DNA of 64,000 bases from Lachnospiraceae bacterium. Its GTDB lineage: Bacteria > Bacillota > Clostridia > Lachnospirales > Lachnospiraceae. Below are positions 24,966-33,507 of the stretch, piece by piece. Numbering within the stretch: position 1 is the stretch's first letter; each line of letters begins with the position of its first letter. Both the position numbers and the translations under genes were made by a program. Below the pieces are notes generated by a model that was given only the letters and a program-made list of their open reading frames with translations, made no database searches and had not been told where the DNA came from. The stretch is from contig JAGAPO010000052.1 of the NCBI GenBank assembly GCA_017623215.1, positions 17,486 to 81,485 on the forward strand, read 5' to 3'.

Positions 24966-25067
24966 AAGGAAAGAAGCTTCGGGATCGGCAGGAATTAATC
25001 GGAGAATTTGTAATCGGCGTATGGATTGGAATTCAGACTGCGCCGGCTGGAATGGAGATGGATTAGA

Positions 25068-25784
25068 ATGAGAGATTTGATGGATATGCATACGCACACG
25101 CTGGCAAGCGGACATGCCTATAATACCATTTATGAGATGGTAAAGGAGGCGGCAAGGAAGGATATTCCGATGCTTGGAATTACGGAGCATGCGCCGAAGA
25201 TGCCGGGAAGCTGTCATAAGATCTATTTTATGAATCTGAAGACGCTCCAGAGGGAGATATTTGGAGTACGGGTGTTATTCGGAGCGGAGTTAAATATACT
25301 GGATGCCGAAGGTTCGGTTGATTTGCCGGAGGATATATTAAAGCAGCTGGATATTGGAATTGCGAGTATTCACCCTCCCTGCTATCATGGGGGAGATGCC
25401 GGGACGAATACCAGGGCGTATATCAACGCGATGAAGAATCCGTATATTCACATCATTGGACACCCGGATGACGGGCGGTTCCCGATTGATTATGAGAGGC
25501 TGGTGACAGCTGCGAAGGAATACCATGTTCTGCTTGAGGTGAATAATTCTTCCCTTAGTCCGAACAGCTATCGTCCCGGAGCAAGGGATAATTATGCAGT
25601 TATGCTGAAGCTGTGTAAGCTGCTTCGCGTGCCGGTTATTATGTCGAGCGATGCGCATACCGCGGCAGCACTTGGCGGGCACGAGGAGGCGAAGCAGGTG
25701 CTTAAGGAAGCGGATTTTCCGGAGGAGCTGATTGCGAACTATTCCCGAAGACTGTTCACGGAGTATGTGCCAAAGGCGGAATAA
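25068..25784 (+). CDS. PHP-domain phosphoesterase, YcdX-like
   Basis: A 238-residue protein of the polymerase-and-histidinol-phosphatase family. Metal-binding motifs are visible: DMHTHTLASGHA at the N-terminus, ITEHAPKM near 40, GAELNI near 75, ASIHPP near 100, IGHPDD near 135 and MSSDAHTA near 196. These trinuclear-metal enzymes hydrolyse small phosphate esters; the substrate is not known. ATG 25068 has GGAGATGG upstream; the frame is open to 25026. A promoter for glnA begins 4 bases after its stop. Confidence 0.85.
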   Translation: MRDLMDMHTHTLASGHAYNTIYEMVKEAARKDIPMLGITEHAPKMPGSCHKIYFMNLKTLQREIFGVRVLFGAELNILDAEGSVDLPEDILKQLDIGIASIHPPCYHGGDAGTNTRAYINAMKNPYIHIIGHPDDGRFPIDYERLVTAAKEYHVLLEVNNSSLSPNSYRPGARDNYAVMLKLCKLLRVPVIMSSDAHTAAALGGHEEAKQVLKEADFPEELIANYSRRLFTEYVPKAE

Positions 25785-25787
25785 GGG

Positions 25788-25816
25788 TTGACAAATATTG
25801 GTCGAGCTGTTATGAT
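25788..25816 (+). promoter_or_regulatory. glnA promoter
   Basis: TTGACA (25788-25793), 17-base spacer, TATGAT (25811-25816). Transcription should start near 25823, about 73 bases before glnA. Confidence 0.75.
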
Positions 25817-25828
25817 AAGAACATCGAA

Positions 25829-25866
25829 GGCAAGGGTGTCGGACAGAGGATACCCCTGCCTTTTTT
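25829..25866 (+). terminator. leader terminator before glnA
   Basis: GGCAAGGGTGTC (25829-25840) pairs with GATACCCCTGCC (25849-25860) with one mismatch and one G-U pair, 8-base loop, followed by six T. It lies only a few bases after the promoter and before glnA, so glnA expression needs readthrough. The ANTAR protein encoded after glnA is a likely antiterminator. Confidence 0.7.
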
Positions 25867-25895
25867 GGTAGAAAAGGAAGAACGGAGGAATTAAG

Positions 25896-27224
25896 ATGAG
25901 CCATTATACCAAGAAAGATATTTATCGCATGGTGGAAGAAGAAGATGTGGAATTTATTCGTCTGCAGTTTACGGATATACAGGGGGACTTAAAGAATGTA
26001 GCAGTTACAACGAGCCAGCTGGAGCGGGTTCTGAATAACGAATATACGATTGACGGGTCGGCGATTGAGGGATTTGCAGGGACTGCGGAACCGGATATGT
26101 GTCTGTATCCGGACCTTGATACGTTTACGATCTTCCCGTGGAGACCGCAGCAGGGAAAGGTTGCAAGGTTCCTTTGTGATATCTATCACGCGGACGGAAC
26201 TCCGTTCGAGGCGGATCCGAGACTGATTTTAAAGAGGGTGCTTGCCGAAGCAAAAGAGATGGGACTGACCTTTGACGTAGGGCCTGAATGCGAATTCTTC
26301 TTATTCCAGCTTGGCGAGAACGGGGAGCCGACCACGTATACGACGGAGAAGGCCGGATACTTCGATGTAAGCCCGCTCGATCAGGGAGAAAATGCGCGTC
26401 GTGAGATGGTTATGACGTTGGAGGATATGGGCTTTGAGATTGAGACCTCGCTGCACGAGGCGGCCCCGGCCCAGCATGAGATTGATTTGCATTATGAGGA
26501 AGCGTTAAAGACTGCGGATAATATTATGACGTTCCGAATGGTTGTCCGTACGATTGCGAGACGCCACGGTCTGCATGCGACCTTTATGCCAAAGCCCAAG
26601 GAGGGCTTCAACGGTTCCGGTATGCATCTGAATATGTCGCTTTCCTATGGAGGAAAGAATCTGTTCGCGTCCGATACCGGAAGCGGAATCAGCGAGCTTG
26701 CGAAGAACTTTGCCGCTGGTATATTAAAGCATGCGCACAGTATCAGCGCGTTGACGAATCCGCTTGTGAATTCCTACAAGAGACTGGTTCACGGATATGA
26801 AGCGCCGACCTATACCGGTTGGTCGAAGAAGAGACTCAGCCCGTTCATCCGGATTCCGTTTGAGCGCGGCGAGCATGCAAGAATTGAGCTGAGAAGCCCC
26901 GATGCGTGCGGCAATCCGTACCTGGTATTAGCAGTCTGCCTTGCGGCAGGTCTTGAGGGAATTCGGGAGAAGCTTCCGATGCCGAAGGAGGTAACGACAC
27001 ATGCGAGACTGCTGACCGAGGAAGAAAGGGAGGCATGCGGCGTTACAAGACTTCCGAGAGACCTCAAAGAAGCGATTGACGCGATGGAGCAGAGCGAATT
27101 TGTCAAAAATGTGCTGGGAGACGTAGTATTTGACGCATATTTGAATAATAAGAAGAAAGAATGGGAAAGCTATTGCCTTCAGGTATCCCGCTGGGAGATT
27201 GAACGATATCTGGATAGAATATAA
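25896..27224 (+). CDS. glnA: glutamine synthetase type I
   Basis: A 442-residue enzyme making glutamine from glutamate, ammonia and ATP in the cytoplasm. Motifs: LQFTDIQGDLKNV near the N-terminus, DGSAIEGF, GPECEFFLF (metal-binding Glu) near 128, NGSGMHLNMS near 238, and the C-terminal RIELRSPDACGNPYL. Length and sequence fit the GSI-alpha group of Firmicutes, without the adenylylation loop. GGAGG precedes ATG 25896. It is behind a leader terminator and before an ANTAR regulator, which points to control by transcription antitermination. Confidence 0.97.
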   Translation: MSHYTKKDIYRMVEEEDVEFIRLQFTDIQGDLKNVAVTTSQLERVLNNEYTIDGSAIEGFAGTAEPDMCLYPDLDTFTIFPWRPQQGKVARFLCDIYHADGTPFEADPRLILKRVLAEAKEMGLTFDVGPECEFFLFQLGENGEPTTYTTEKAGYFDVSPLDQGENARREMVMTLEDMGFEIETSLHEAAPAQHEIDLHYEEALKTADNIMTFRMVVRTIARRHGLHATFMPKPKEGFNGSGMHLNMSLSYGGKNLFASDTGSGISELAKNFAAGILKHAHSISALTNPLVNSYKRLVHGYEAPTYTGWSKKRLSPFIRIPFERGEHARIELRSPDACGNPYLVLAVCLAAGLEGIREKLPMPKEVTTHARLLTEEEREACGVTRLPRDLKEAIDAMEQSEFVKNVLGDVVFDAYLNNKKKEWESYCLQVSRWEIERYLDRI

Positions 27225-27327
27225 TCTTATTGGCCGTCGGAAAGGATGAAGGCTGTGGAACGTCACGGCATAGGTTTCGGGCCCGGTAAATAAGAAATTA
27301 AATTCCGGCGGATGGAGGTGATCGGAT

Positions 27328-27870
27328 GTGCTTGGTATTATAATTGTATTTCCACGCATGGAAGATGCAGCGAATATTAAAAATCTTTTAATAAGAAACG
27401 GATACGAGGTAAATGCTGTCTGTACAACCGGAGCACAGGCGATCAGTGTTGCGAATGAATTAGATGAGGGGATTATAATATCCGGCTATCGGATGCAGGA
27501 TATGCATTATCTGGAGTTAAACAGTTATCTTCCAAAGGGCTTTGAGATGCTGCTGATTGCGTCAGCGGCAAGGCTTTCGGAGGGCAGGGACGCGAATATA
27601 GTCGCGCTGCAGATGCCGATGAAGCCGCACGATTTGCTGGATACGCTGCAGATGATGACATACAATTATCGAAGGCGCAAAAAGAAGGAAAAGCAGGGAC
27701 CGAAGACGCGCAGCCCCGAGGAAAAGGCAACGATTGAGAAGGCAAAGCAGCTGCTGATGGATCGAAATAATATGACAGAGGAAGAAGCACACCGCTACAT
27801 ACAGAAGACGAGTATGGACAGCGGAACCAATCTGGTAGAAATGGCGGAGATGATACTGTCGATGATGTAA
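27328..27870 (+). CDS. ANTAR-domain response regulator (antiterminator)
   Basis: A 180-residue protein: an N-terminal receiver-like or pseudo-receiver domain (1-115), then a short coiled linker and a C-terminal ANTAR domain (about 122-178) with KAKQLLMDRNNMTEEEAHRYIQ, the RNA-binding three-helix motif. The receiver lacks an obvious DD pair and phosphoacceptor (IIISGYRMQD), so phosphorylation is doubtful. It starts at GTG 27328 with GGAGGTG 7 bases upstream. Its place after glnA and the leader terminator of glnA suggest that it controls nitrogen assimilation. Confidence 0.85.
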   Translation: MLGIIIVFPRMEDAANIKNLLIRNGYEVNAVCTTGAQAISVANELDEGIIISGYRMQDMHYLELNSYLPKGFEMLLIASAARLSEGRDANIVALQMPMKPHDLLDTLQMMTYNYRRRKKKEKQGPKTRSPEEKATIEKAKQLLMDRNNMTEEEAHRYIQKTSMDSGTNLVEMAEMILSMM

Positions 27871-27871
27871 G

Positions 27872-27890
27872 AAGGAAAAGATTCCTTTTT
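27872..27890 (+). terminator. short terminator after the ANTAR gene
   Basis: AAGGAA (27872-27877), loop of 4, TTCCTT (27882-27887) and TTT following. The stem is only 6 bp, so it may be partial. Confidence 0.4.
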
Positions 27891-27971
27891 GAGGAACTTT
27901 CGCGTAGCCTGCTGAGGGCATTCTGGATGGAAAGCCGGGCAGGAAAATGACAGAAGGGAGCGGTTATTGTT

Positions 27972-29186
27972 ATGTTTAAAATCAATGAGAATTACTTAAA
28001 GCTGCCGGGAAGCTATCTCTTCTCGACAATCGGAAAAAAGGTAAAGGCGTATGAGGAGGCGAATCCGGACAGGAAGATCATCCGCCTGGGAATCGGTGAT
28101 GTAACGCAGCCGCTGGCACCCGCGATTATTGAGGCGATGCATAAGGCAGTGGACGAGATGGGCGTGAAGGAGACCTTTCACGGATATGCTCCGGATCTGG
28201 GCTACGAGTTCTTAAGAAAGGCAATCGCGGAGAACGATTATAAGACGCGGGGCGTTTCGCTGGAATGGGACGAGATATTTATCAGCGACGGCGCGAAAAG
28301 TGATTCCGCGAATATTCAGGAGATTTTCGGGGCAGACAACAAGATTGCGGTCTGCGATCCGGTCTACCCGGTCTACGTGGATTCCAATGCGATGGCCGGA
28401 AGAGCGGGTGACTACCTTGCGGATAGGGAGTGCTGGAGCAATGTAATCTACATGCCCTGCGTACAGGAGAACAATTTCGCACCGGAATTCCCGCAGGAGA
28501 ATCCGGATATTATCTACCTGTGCTATCCGAATAACCCGACCGGTTCGACGCTTACGAAGGACGAACTGCAGAAGTGGGTGGATTATGCGCTGAAGATAGG
28601 AGCCGTTATTATCTATGACGCGGCTTATGAGGCTTATATATCCGAGGAGGAGGTACCGCATACGATCTATGAGTGCGATGGTGCGAAGGCATGCGCGATT
28701 GAGCTGAGAAGCTTTTCCAAGAACGCCGGCTTTACCGGAACCAGACTTGCGTTTACCGTAGTTCCGAAGGAATTAAAGTGCGGCGAGGTATCTCTGAACG
28801 CACTCTGGGCAAGACGCCACGGCACCAAGTTCAACGGCGCGCCCTATATTATTCAGAGAGCCGGTGAAGCGGTATATTCTGAGGCAGGCAAGGCGCAGAC
28901 CAAAGAACAGATTGCATACTATATGAACAACGCGAAGGTAATCCGCGAGGGCCTGCTTTCCGCAGGCTATCGCTGCTCCGGCGGTGTGAATGCGCCGTAC
29001 ATCTGGATGAAGACACCGGATGGCTTAAGCTCCTGGGAATTCTTTGATGTCCTGTTAAATGAGGCTAATGTAGTCGGAACGCCCGGAGCCGGGTTTGGAC
29101 CTCACGGAGAAGGCTATTTCCGTTTGACCGCATTCGGAACCTATGAGAACACGGTTGAGGCGATTGAGAGAATTAAGAAAATGTAA
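27972..29186 (+). CDS. dapL: LL-diaminopimelate aminotransferase
   Basis: A 404-residue PLP enzyme converting tetrahydrodipicolinate directly to LL-diaminopimelate for lysine and peptidoglycan synthesis. The N-terminus ([16 protein letters not shown], then [19 protein letters not shown]) and [16 protein letters not shown] are characteristic of DapL. The PLP lysine is in [15 protein letters not shown] near residue 249; CYPNNPTGS near 190 is the typical fold type I motif. AGAAGGGAG precedes ATG 27972. A strong terminator follows. This single-step pathway is usual in many Clostridia. Confidence 0.95.
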   Translation: MFKINENYLKLPGSYLFSTIGKKVKAYEEANPDRKIIRLGIGDVTQPLAPAIIEAMHKAVDEMGVKETFHGYAPDLGYEFLRKAIAENDYKTRGVSLEWDEIFISDGAKSDSANIQEIFGADNKIAVCDPVYPVYVDSNAMAGRAGDYLADRECWSNVIYMPCVQENNFAPEFPQENPDIIYLCYPNNPTGSTLTKDELQKWVDYALKIGAVIIYDAAYEAYISEEEVPHTIYECDGAKACAIELRSFSKNAGFTGTRLAFTVVPKELKCGEVSLNALWARRHGTKFNGAPYIIQRAGEAVYSEAGKAQTKEQIAYYMNNAKVIREGLLSAGYRCSGGVNAPYIWMKTPDGLSSWEFFDVLLNEANVVGTPGAGFGPHGEGYFRLTAFGTYENTVEAIERIKKM

Positions 29187-29233
29187 AAGGAAAAGCGGCT
29201 GAGAGGAAAGAATAAGCTTCGTCAAAAGAAAAG

Positions 29234-29292
29234 ACTCCCTTGGGAGTATCCGGTTACCAGGCGGGAACGGATGCTTCCCAGGGGAGTTTTTT
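29234..29292 (+). terminator. dapL terminator
   Basis: ACTCCCTTGGGA (29234-29245) pairs over 12 positions with TCCCAGGGGAGT (29276-29287), with an inner ATCCG/CGGAT stem and six T to 29292. The rest of 29187-29428 shows nothing clear. Confidence 0.85.
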
Positions 29293-29428
29293 GAGATCAT
29301 TGGTGGTTGGAGCGGCTTTTTGTCAGACATTAGGGGATACTGTTGGCTTTATCCAAAGCGCTTCGGAAGAATACGGCTGCCATGCGGGAAATTCTATAAA
29401 AAAATATTCAGGGAACGAAGGATTTGCC

Positions 29429-29458
29429 TTTACTTCCTGCGCCAGATTGCGCTATAAT
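29429..29458 (+). promoter_or_regulatory. promoter of the LD-carboxypeptidase/LtaS fusion gene
   Basis: TTTACT (29429-29434), 18-base spacer, TATAAT (29453-29458), 38 bases before the start codon. Confidence 0.55.
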
Positions 29459-29495
29459 AAAAGGACAGTATCATGGGAAAGTGGTAGGTGACAGA

Positions 29496-32400
29496 ATGTT
29501 TTACCCCAAATTTTTGAAGACGGGATGCAAGATCGGAGTGACTGCCTGCTCGGACGGCAATCAGGATCCGCTTGATTTTATACGGGTGGACAGTGCGAAG
29601 CTGCACCTGGAGGAGAGGGGCTATCAGGTTGTAGAGACTCCGAATGTGAGAACGAGCGAGAAGGGACGCAGCTCTTCGGCAGCTGAGAGGGCGGAGCAGT
29701 TCCATTCTCTTTTAATGGATGAGGATGTCCGGCTAATTGTGATGGCAAAGGGCGGAGATTATCTGGCGGAGGTGCTGCCCAGACTTGATTTTGAGACGAT
29801 GAAAAGGCATCCGAAGTGGATTCAGGGATATTCGGATCCGACGGGGCTTTTATTCACGGTGACGACCCGTTGTGATATTGCAACGGTGTATGCGAGTAAT
29901 TTCGGCGATTTCGGCATGGCGGAGTGGCATAAGTCGATTCAGGATAATATCGAGCTTCTGGAAGGAAAGGCCGTCATGCAGACGAGCTTTGAAAAGTATA
30001 TGAATGGATTCGCGGTGCGGGAGACCGGGCTTGAGGGATACGATATGACGGTGCCGGTCTGCTGGAAGAATCTGAACGGAGAGAATCGGGTATCGGTGGA
30101 AGGACGGCTGATTGGAGGCTGCCTGGATGTGCTGATTAATCTGGTCGGAACCAGGTTCGATACGGTGAAAGAGTTTGTGGAGCGGTATAAAGATGATAAG
30201 ATTCTCTGGTACCTGGAGAGCTTTGCGCTGAACAGCGAGCAGCTGAATCTGGCGCTGTGGCAATTAAAGGAAGCCGGGTGGTTTGAGCATGCGGCGGGTT
30301 TTGTATTTGGAAGGCCGTGCTTCTACCATTCGGATTATGAACTGGACTATGCGGAAGTGATTCAAAACGCTCTGGAGGAATTGGATGTTCCGATTATTCT
30401 GGACGCGGACTTTGGACATAAGCCGCCGAGAATGGCGATTATTAACGGAGCAATCGGACGTTTTGTCTGTGATGGCGGCAGAGGAAGCTTAACGATGCGG
30501 ATGTCGCCCGGGGATACGGCAGCGGATTCAAAGAGGGGGATACATGCAGAGGCAGAGGTGCAGGAGAACGAACGGACAGAGTCGGCTCCATCCTTGGAAG
30601 AGAAGGAAGCTGTAGAGACAGACGGGGCCATGGAGCGGAGGGAAAGCGAGGAGATAGCCGGATATGATAAATCTCCGGCCGATGAAACCAGCGTCATTGA
30701 TCTGATTGAAGCGGAGCCGGATTCGAACCGCGGGAGAACAGGAAGCAGCAAAGCAAGAATTTTCAGAAAAAGGAAAGCAACGGAACAATTGAATCCGGCA
30801 GAAGAAGCGGCAGCAATAAAAAAGAAGTCCGGTATTCGTCAGTATCTTCCGCTGCTCTGGTTCCCGCTGCTGTTTTTATATCTGGAATTCGTATTTCATG
30901 TGCTGAATTTTGAAAGTCTCGGAAAGAATATGATATTTCCTGTATTATTTGCACTGCCGTTTGGAATGCTGGCACAGGCGGTAACGGGGCTGTTCCGGGG
31001 AAGAGGAAAGCGCGCTGTGCTGTGGATTCTATCCGCCGGAACGGTGCTGATATTCGCGGTGCAGTATGTGTATTATTATATTTTCAGGACCTTTTTAGTA
31101 TTATATTCGGTCGGGGCGGTCGGAACGGATGTATTGGAATTCAGGGATCAGATTGTGAATTCTATTATCGCAAAGCTTTCAGGACTTCTTCTGCTCGTTG
31201 CGCTGCCGCTTGCGGTGCTTGGCGTACTGTGTCATTTCGGCGTATTCGGAAAAGGCAAGGAATCCGGAAGAAGGGGCCGAAGCTGGAAATGGCAGGAAGC
31301 GATCGTCGGAGGCGCGGCTGTGGGGCTGTATCTGCTTGTGCTGGGACTGCTTCCGTTAGGCGGGAATACGCTCTATTCTGCGTATGATTTGTATCATAAG
31401 AACTGGATTCAGGATATGGGGACGGAGAAGCTGGGATTGATCACAGCATCTCTGTTCGATGTAAAGCAGCTGATATTCGGAAGCGAGAAGGTATCGTTTG
31501 AGGACCTTCCGACGCTGAATCCTTCCGAAAACGCATCCGAAGAGATAACGCAGCCGGAGGGAACCACTGAGATTGCGCAGGGAACCACGCAGCCGGGAAC
31601 GGATATAACCGGGGGCGGAGGAGAGGAAGAGCCGACACCGAGCCCGACGCCGCAGGTTACCGTGACGCCGACTCCGACGCCGGTTGATCGTTCTCCGAAC
31701 GTGATGGACATTGATTTTGCGGCACTTGCAAAGGAGGAGACGAATCAGAATATCCGGAATCTGCATGAATATTTTGCATCGGTAGAGCCGACGAACAAGA
31801 ATGAATATACGGGAATATTCGAAGGGTATAATCTGATTCTGTTAACAGCGGAAGGATTTTCGCCCTGGGCGGTGGATGAGGAGCTTACGCCGACATTATA
31901 TAAGCTGACGCACGAGGGCTTTGTATTCAACAATTTCTATACGTCGCTGTGGTGGACCAGTACGAGCGACGGAGAGTATGTGGCCTGTACGGGACTGATT
32001 CCTTCGGGAAGCAACAGCATGAAGAAATCGGCGGATCATTCGCTTCCCTTCTGCCTTGGGTGGCAGTTTGCACGGCTTGGCTATACCTCGAGGGCCTACC
32101 ACAATCATACCTATACATATTACGGAAGGGATAAGACGCACCCGAATATGGGCTACGATTATAAGGGCGTTGGAAATGGCCTTGAGCTGCAAAAGACCTG
32201 GCCGGAGTCCGACCTTGAGATGATGGCGGCGACGATTCCGGAATACATCAATGACGAACAGTTCCACGTCTATTACATGACGGTGAGCGGCCATATGGAG
32301 TACACCTTTACGGGCAACAGCATGGCTTCCAAGAACCGGGACGCGGTGGCGGATCTGCCGTATTCGACCGAGGCAAAGGCATATATCGCCTGCAATATCG

Positions 32401-32951
32401 AGCTTGATAAGGCATTGGAGAGGCTGATTGCGGATCTGGAAGAGGCCGGGATTGCGGATAAGACGGTGATTGCTCTGAGTGCGGATCATTATCCGTATGG
32501 TCTGGAAAAGGAGAAGCTTGACGAGCTCGCGGGACATACGGTCGAAGAGAATTTTGAACTGTATGAAAACCATTTTATCCTGTGGTGCGCGGGAATGGAG
32601 GAGACGATAGAGATTGATAAACCGTGTTCAAGCCTTGATATTCTTCCGACGCTTTCGAACCTGTTCGGTCTTGAGTATGATTCCCGGCTGCTTTTGGGCA
32701 GGGATATTCTGTCGGATTCCGATCCGCTTGTAATCTTCTCAAACCGCAGCTTTATCACGGATAAGGTGATGTATAATTCAAAGACCGGAGAGGTAATAAA
32801 GCTGACGGAGGAAGAGCTGCCGGAGAATTATGTTAAGACCATCAGTGCGGCGGTCAATGCCAAATTCACCGCGGGTGCGGGAATTCTTTCGAATGATTAC
32901 TATTCGGTTCTTCCATTGTTCGAGGAAGATACGGGATTAGAAAAAAATTAA
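29496..32951 (+). CDS. S66 LD-carboxypeptidase fused to membrane LtaS-like sulfatase domain
   Basis: An 1151-residue fusion. Residues 1-325 are a complete S66 (LdcA/MccF) peptidase: nucleophile Ser in GYSDPTG near 112 and catalytic His in DFGHKPPRMAI near 308. A charged linker (about 330-445) leads to five membrane segments at about 446-468, 478-500, 506-545, 557-583 and 602-622. After a Pro/Thr-rich stretch near 710-730 comes an LtaS-like sulfatase-fold domain (about 765-1110), with nucleophile Thr in WWTSTSDGEY near 821 and metal ligands in SADHYP near 997. Topology places the peptidase inside and the synthase domain outside. The start has GGTAGGTGACAG upstream; an upstream in-frame ATG at 29424 lacks a site. 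Confidence 0.85.
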   Translation: MFYPKFLKTGCKIGVTACSDGNQDPLDFIRVDSAKLHLEERGYQVVETPNVRTSEKGRSSSAAERAEQFHSLLMDEDVRLIVMAKGGDYLAEVLPRLDFETMKRHPKWIQGYSDPTGLLFTVTTRCDIATVYASNFGDFGMAEWHKSIQDNIELLEGKAVMQTSFEKYMNGFAVRETGLEGYDMTVPVCWKNLNGENRVSVEGRLIGGCLDVLINLVGTRFDTVKEFVERYKDDKILWYLESFALNSEQLNLALWQLKEAGWFEHAAGFVFGRPCFYHSDYELDYAEVIQNALEELDVPIILDADFGHKPPRMAIINGAIGRFVCDGGRGSLTMRMSPGDTAADSKRGIHAEAEVQENERTESAPSLEEKEAVETDGAMERRESEEIAGYDKSPADETSVIDLIEAEPDSNRGRTGSSKARIFRKRKATEQLNPAEEAAAIKKKSGIRQYLPLLWFPLLFLYLEFVFHVLNFESLGKNMIFPVLFALPFGMLAQAVTGLFRGRGKRAVLWILSAGTVLIFAVQYVYYYIFRTFLVLYSVGAVGTDVLEFRDQIVNSIIAKLSGLLLLVALPLAVLGVLCHFGVFGKGKESGRRGRSWKWQEAIVGGAAVGLYLLVLGLLPLGGNTLYSAYDLYHKNWIQDMGTEKLGLITASLFDVKQLIFGSEKVSFEDLPTLNPSENASEEITQPEGTTEIAQGTTQPGTDITGGGGEEEPTPSPTPQVTVTPTPTPVDRSPNVMDIDFAALAKEETNQNIRNLHEYFASVEPTNKNEYTGIFEGYNLILLTAEGFSPWAVDEELTPTLYKLTHEGFVFNNFYTSLWWTSTSDGEYVACTGLIPSGSNSMKKSADHSLPFCLGWQFARLGYTSRAYHNHTYTYYGRDKTHPNMGYDYKGVGNGLELQKTWPESDLEMMAATIPEYINDEQFHVYYMTVSGHMEYTFTGNSMASKNRDAVADLPYSTEAKAYIACNIELDKALERLIADLEEAGIADKTVIALSADHYPYGLEKEKLDELAGHTVEENFELYENHFILWCAGMEETIEIDKPCSSLDILPTLSNLFGLEYDSRLLLGRDILSDSDPLVIFSNRSFITDKVMYNSKTGEVIKLTEEELPENYVKTISAAVNAKFTAGAGILSNDYYSVLPLFEEDTGLEKN

Positions 32952-32959
32952 AAAAGTGC

Positions 32960-32988
32960 TTGCAATTTCAAACCAATCGTGGTAATAT
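32960..32988 (+). promoter_or_regulatory. promoter in the aspS2 leader
   Basis: TTGCAA (32960-32965), 17-base spacer, TAATAT (32983-32988). Transcripts would run into the terminator at 32,999 almost at once, before the T-box. Confidence 0.5.
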
Positions 32989-32998
32989 AAGGCAATCA

Positions 32999-33045
32999 AC
33001 AAGGATGTTGTGTTCGGGAAGACGCAATATCCTTGTATTTTTTTT
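32999..33045 (+). terminator. strong terminator before the T-box
   Basis: ACAAGGAT (32999-33006) pairs with ATCCTTGT (33029-33036) and the stem continues inward for about seven more pairs with G-U, followed by A and eight T. It may end the upstream fusion gene, or be a first attenuator on the T-box transcript. Confidence 0.8.
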
Positions 33046-33104
33046 AAATTAACGGAAAGAATATATCATTATTTGCTCCGTATGCCGCATACGCTGAAAA
33101 GCGT

Positions 33105-33419
33105 AAGCGGAAAGACAGACAACGGCAAAGAAGGAGACTTTTATCAGGGGATTTCACTGTATGACAGGAATGGCGTGTCACCGACTGAGAGCATGCCTTT
33201 GGCGATAGCCTGATAACGGAACACTCCGGAGCCCGCCGCTTGAACAAAGCCTGCAAGGCAGGCAAGTAGGGCGGTGCGTCGCACGCGTTAAGTGTATGGA
33301 GAGTGGAAGACCTTTGGCCTTCAATGCGGGTGGTACCGCGGGAATCGACAAGAATAGAATCCCGTCCCGGAAGCGGAATTCGTCTCATGTGAGGCGGACC
33401 GGTTCCGGGACGTTTTTTT
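33105..33419 (+). promoter_or_regulatory. T-box riboswitch of the aspS2-gatCAB operon
   Basis: The antiterminator core GGGTGGTACCGCG (33328-33340) is unmistakable. The terminator is GTCCCGGAA (33364-33372) / TTCCGGGAC (33403-33411) with seven T. Stem I can be drawn from AAGCGG (33105-33110) / CCGCTT (33236-33241), GGAG (33133-33136) / CTCC (33224-33227) and TATCAGG (33142-33148) / CCTGATA (33209-33215). The specifier loop strand is ACGGAACA (33216-33223): AAC (Asn) followed by A, with an overlapping GAA (Glu). Uncharged tRNA would pair with it and with the T-box to allow readthrough. Confidence 0.9.
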
Positions 33420-33507
33420 GTTGTATAGCAGCTCACGTCCCGAAATCGGAAGACACACACAGCCGCCGGCTCAAAGGGCAAAGGCGGCAGAAAGGTTGGT
33501 AGAAGAT

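Noticed and set aside
25829..25866. Glutamine riboswitch before glnA
   Set aside because: The leader is too short and lacks the conserved three-way junction sequence; only a terminator hairpin is visible.
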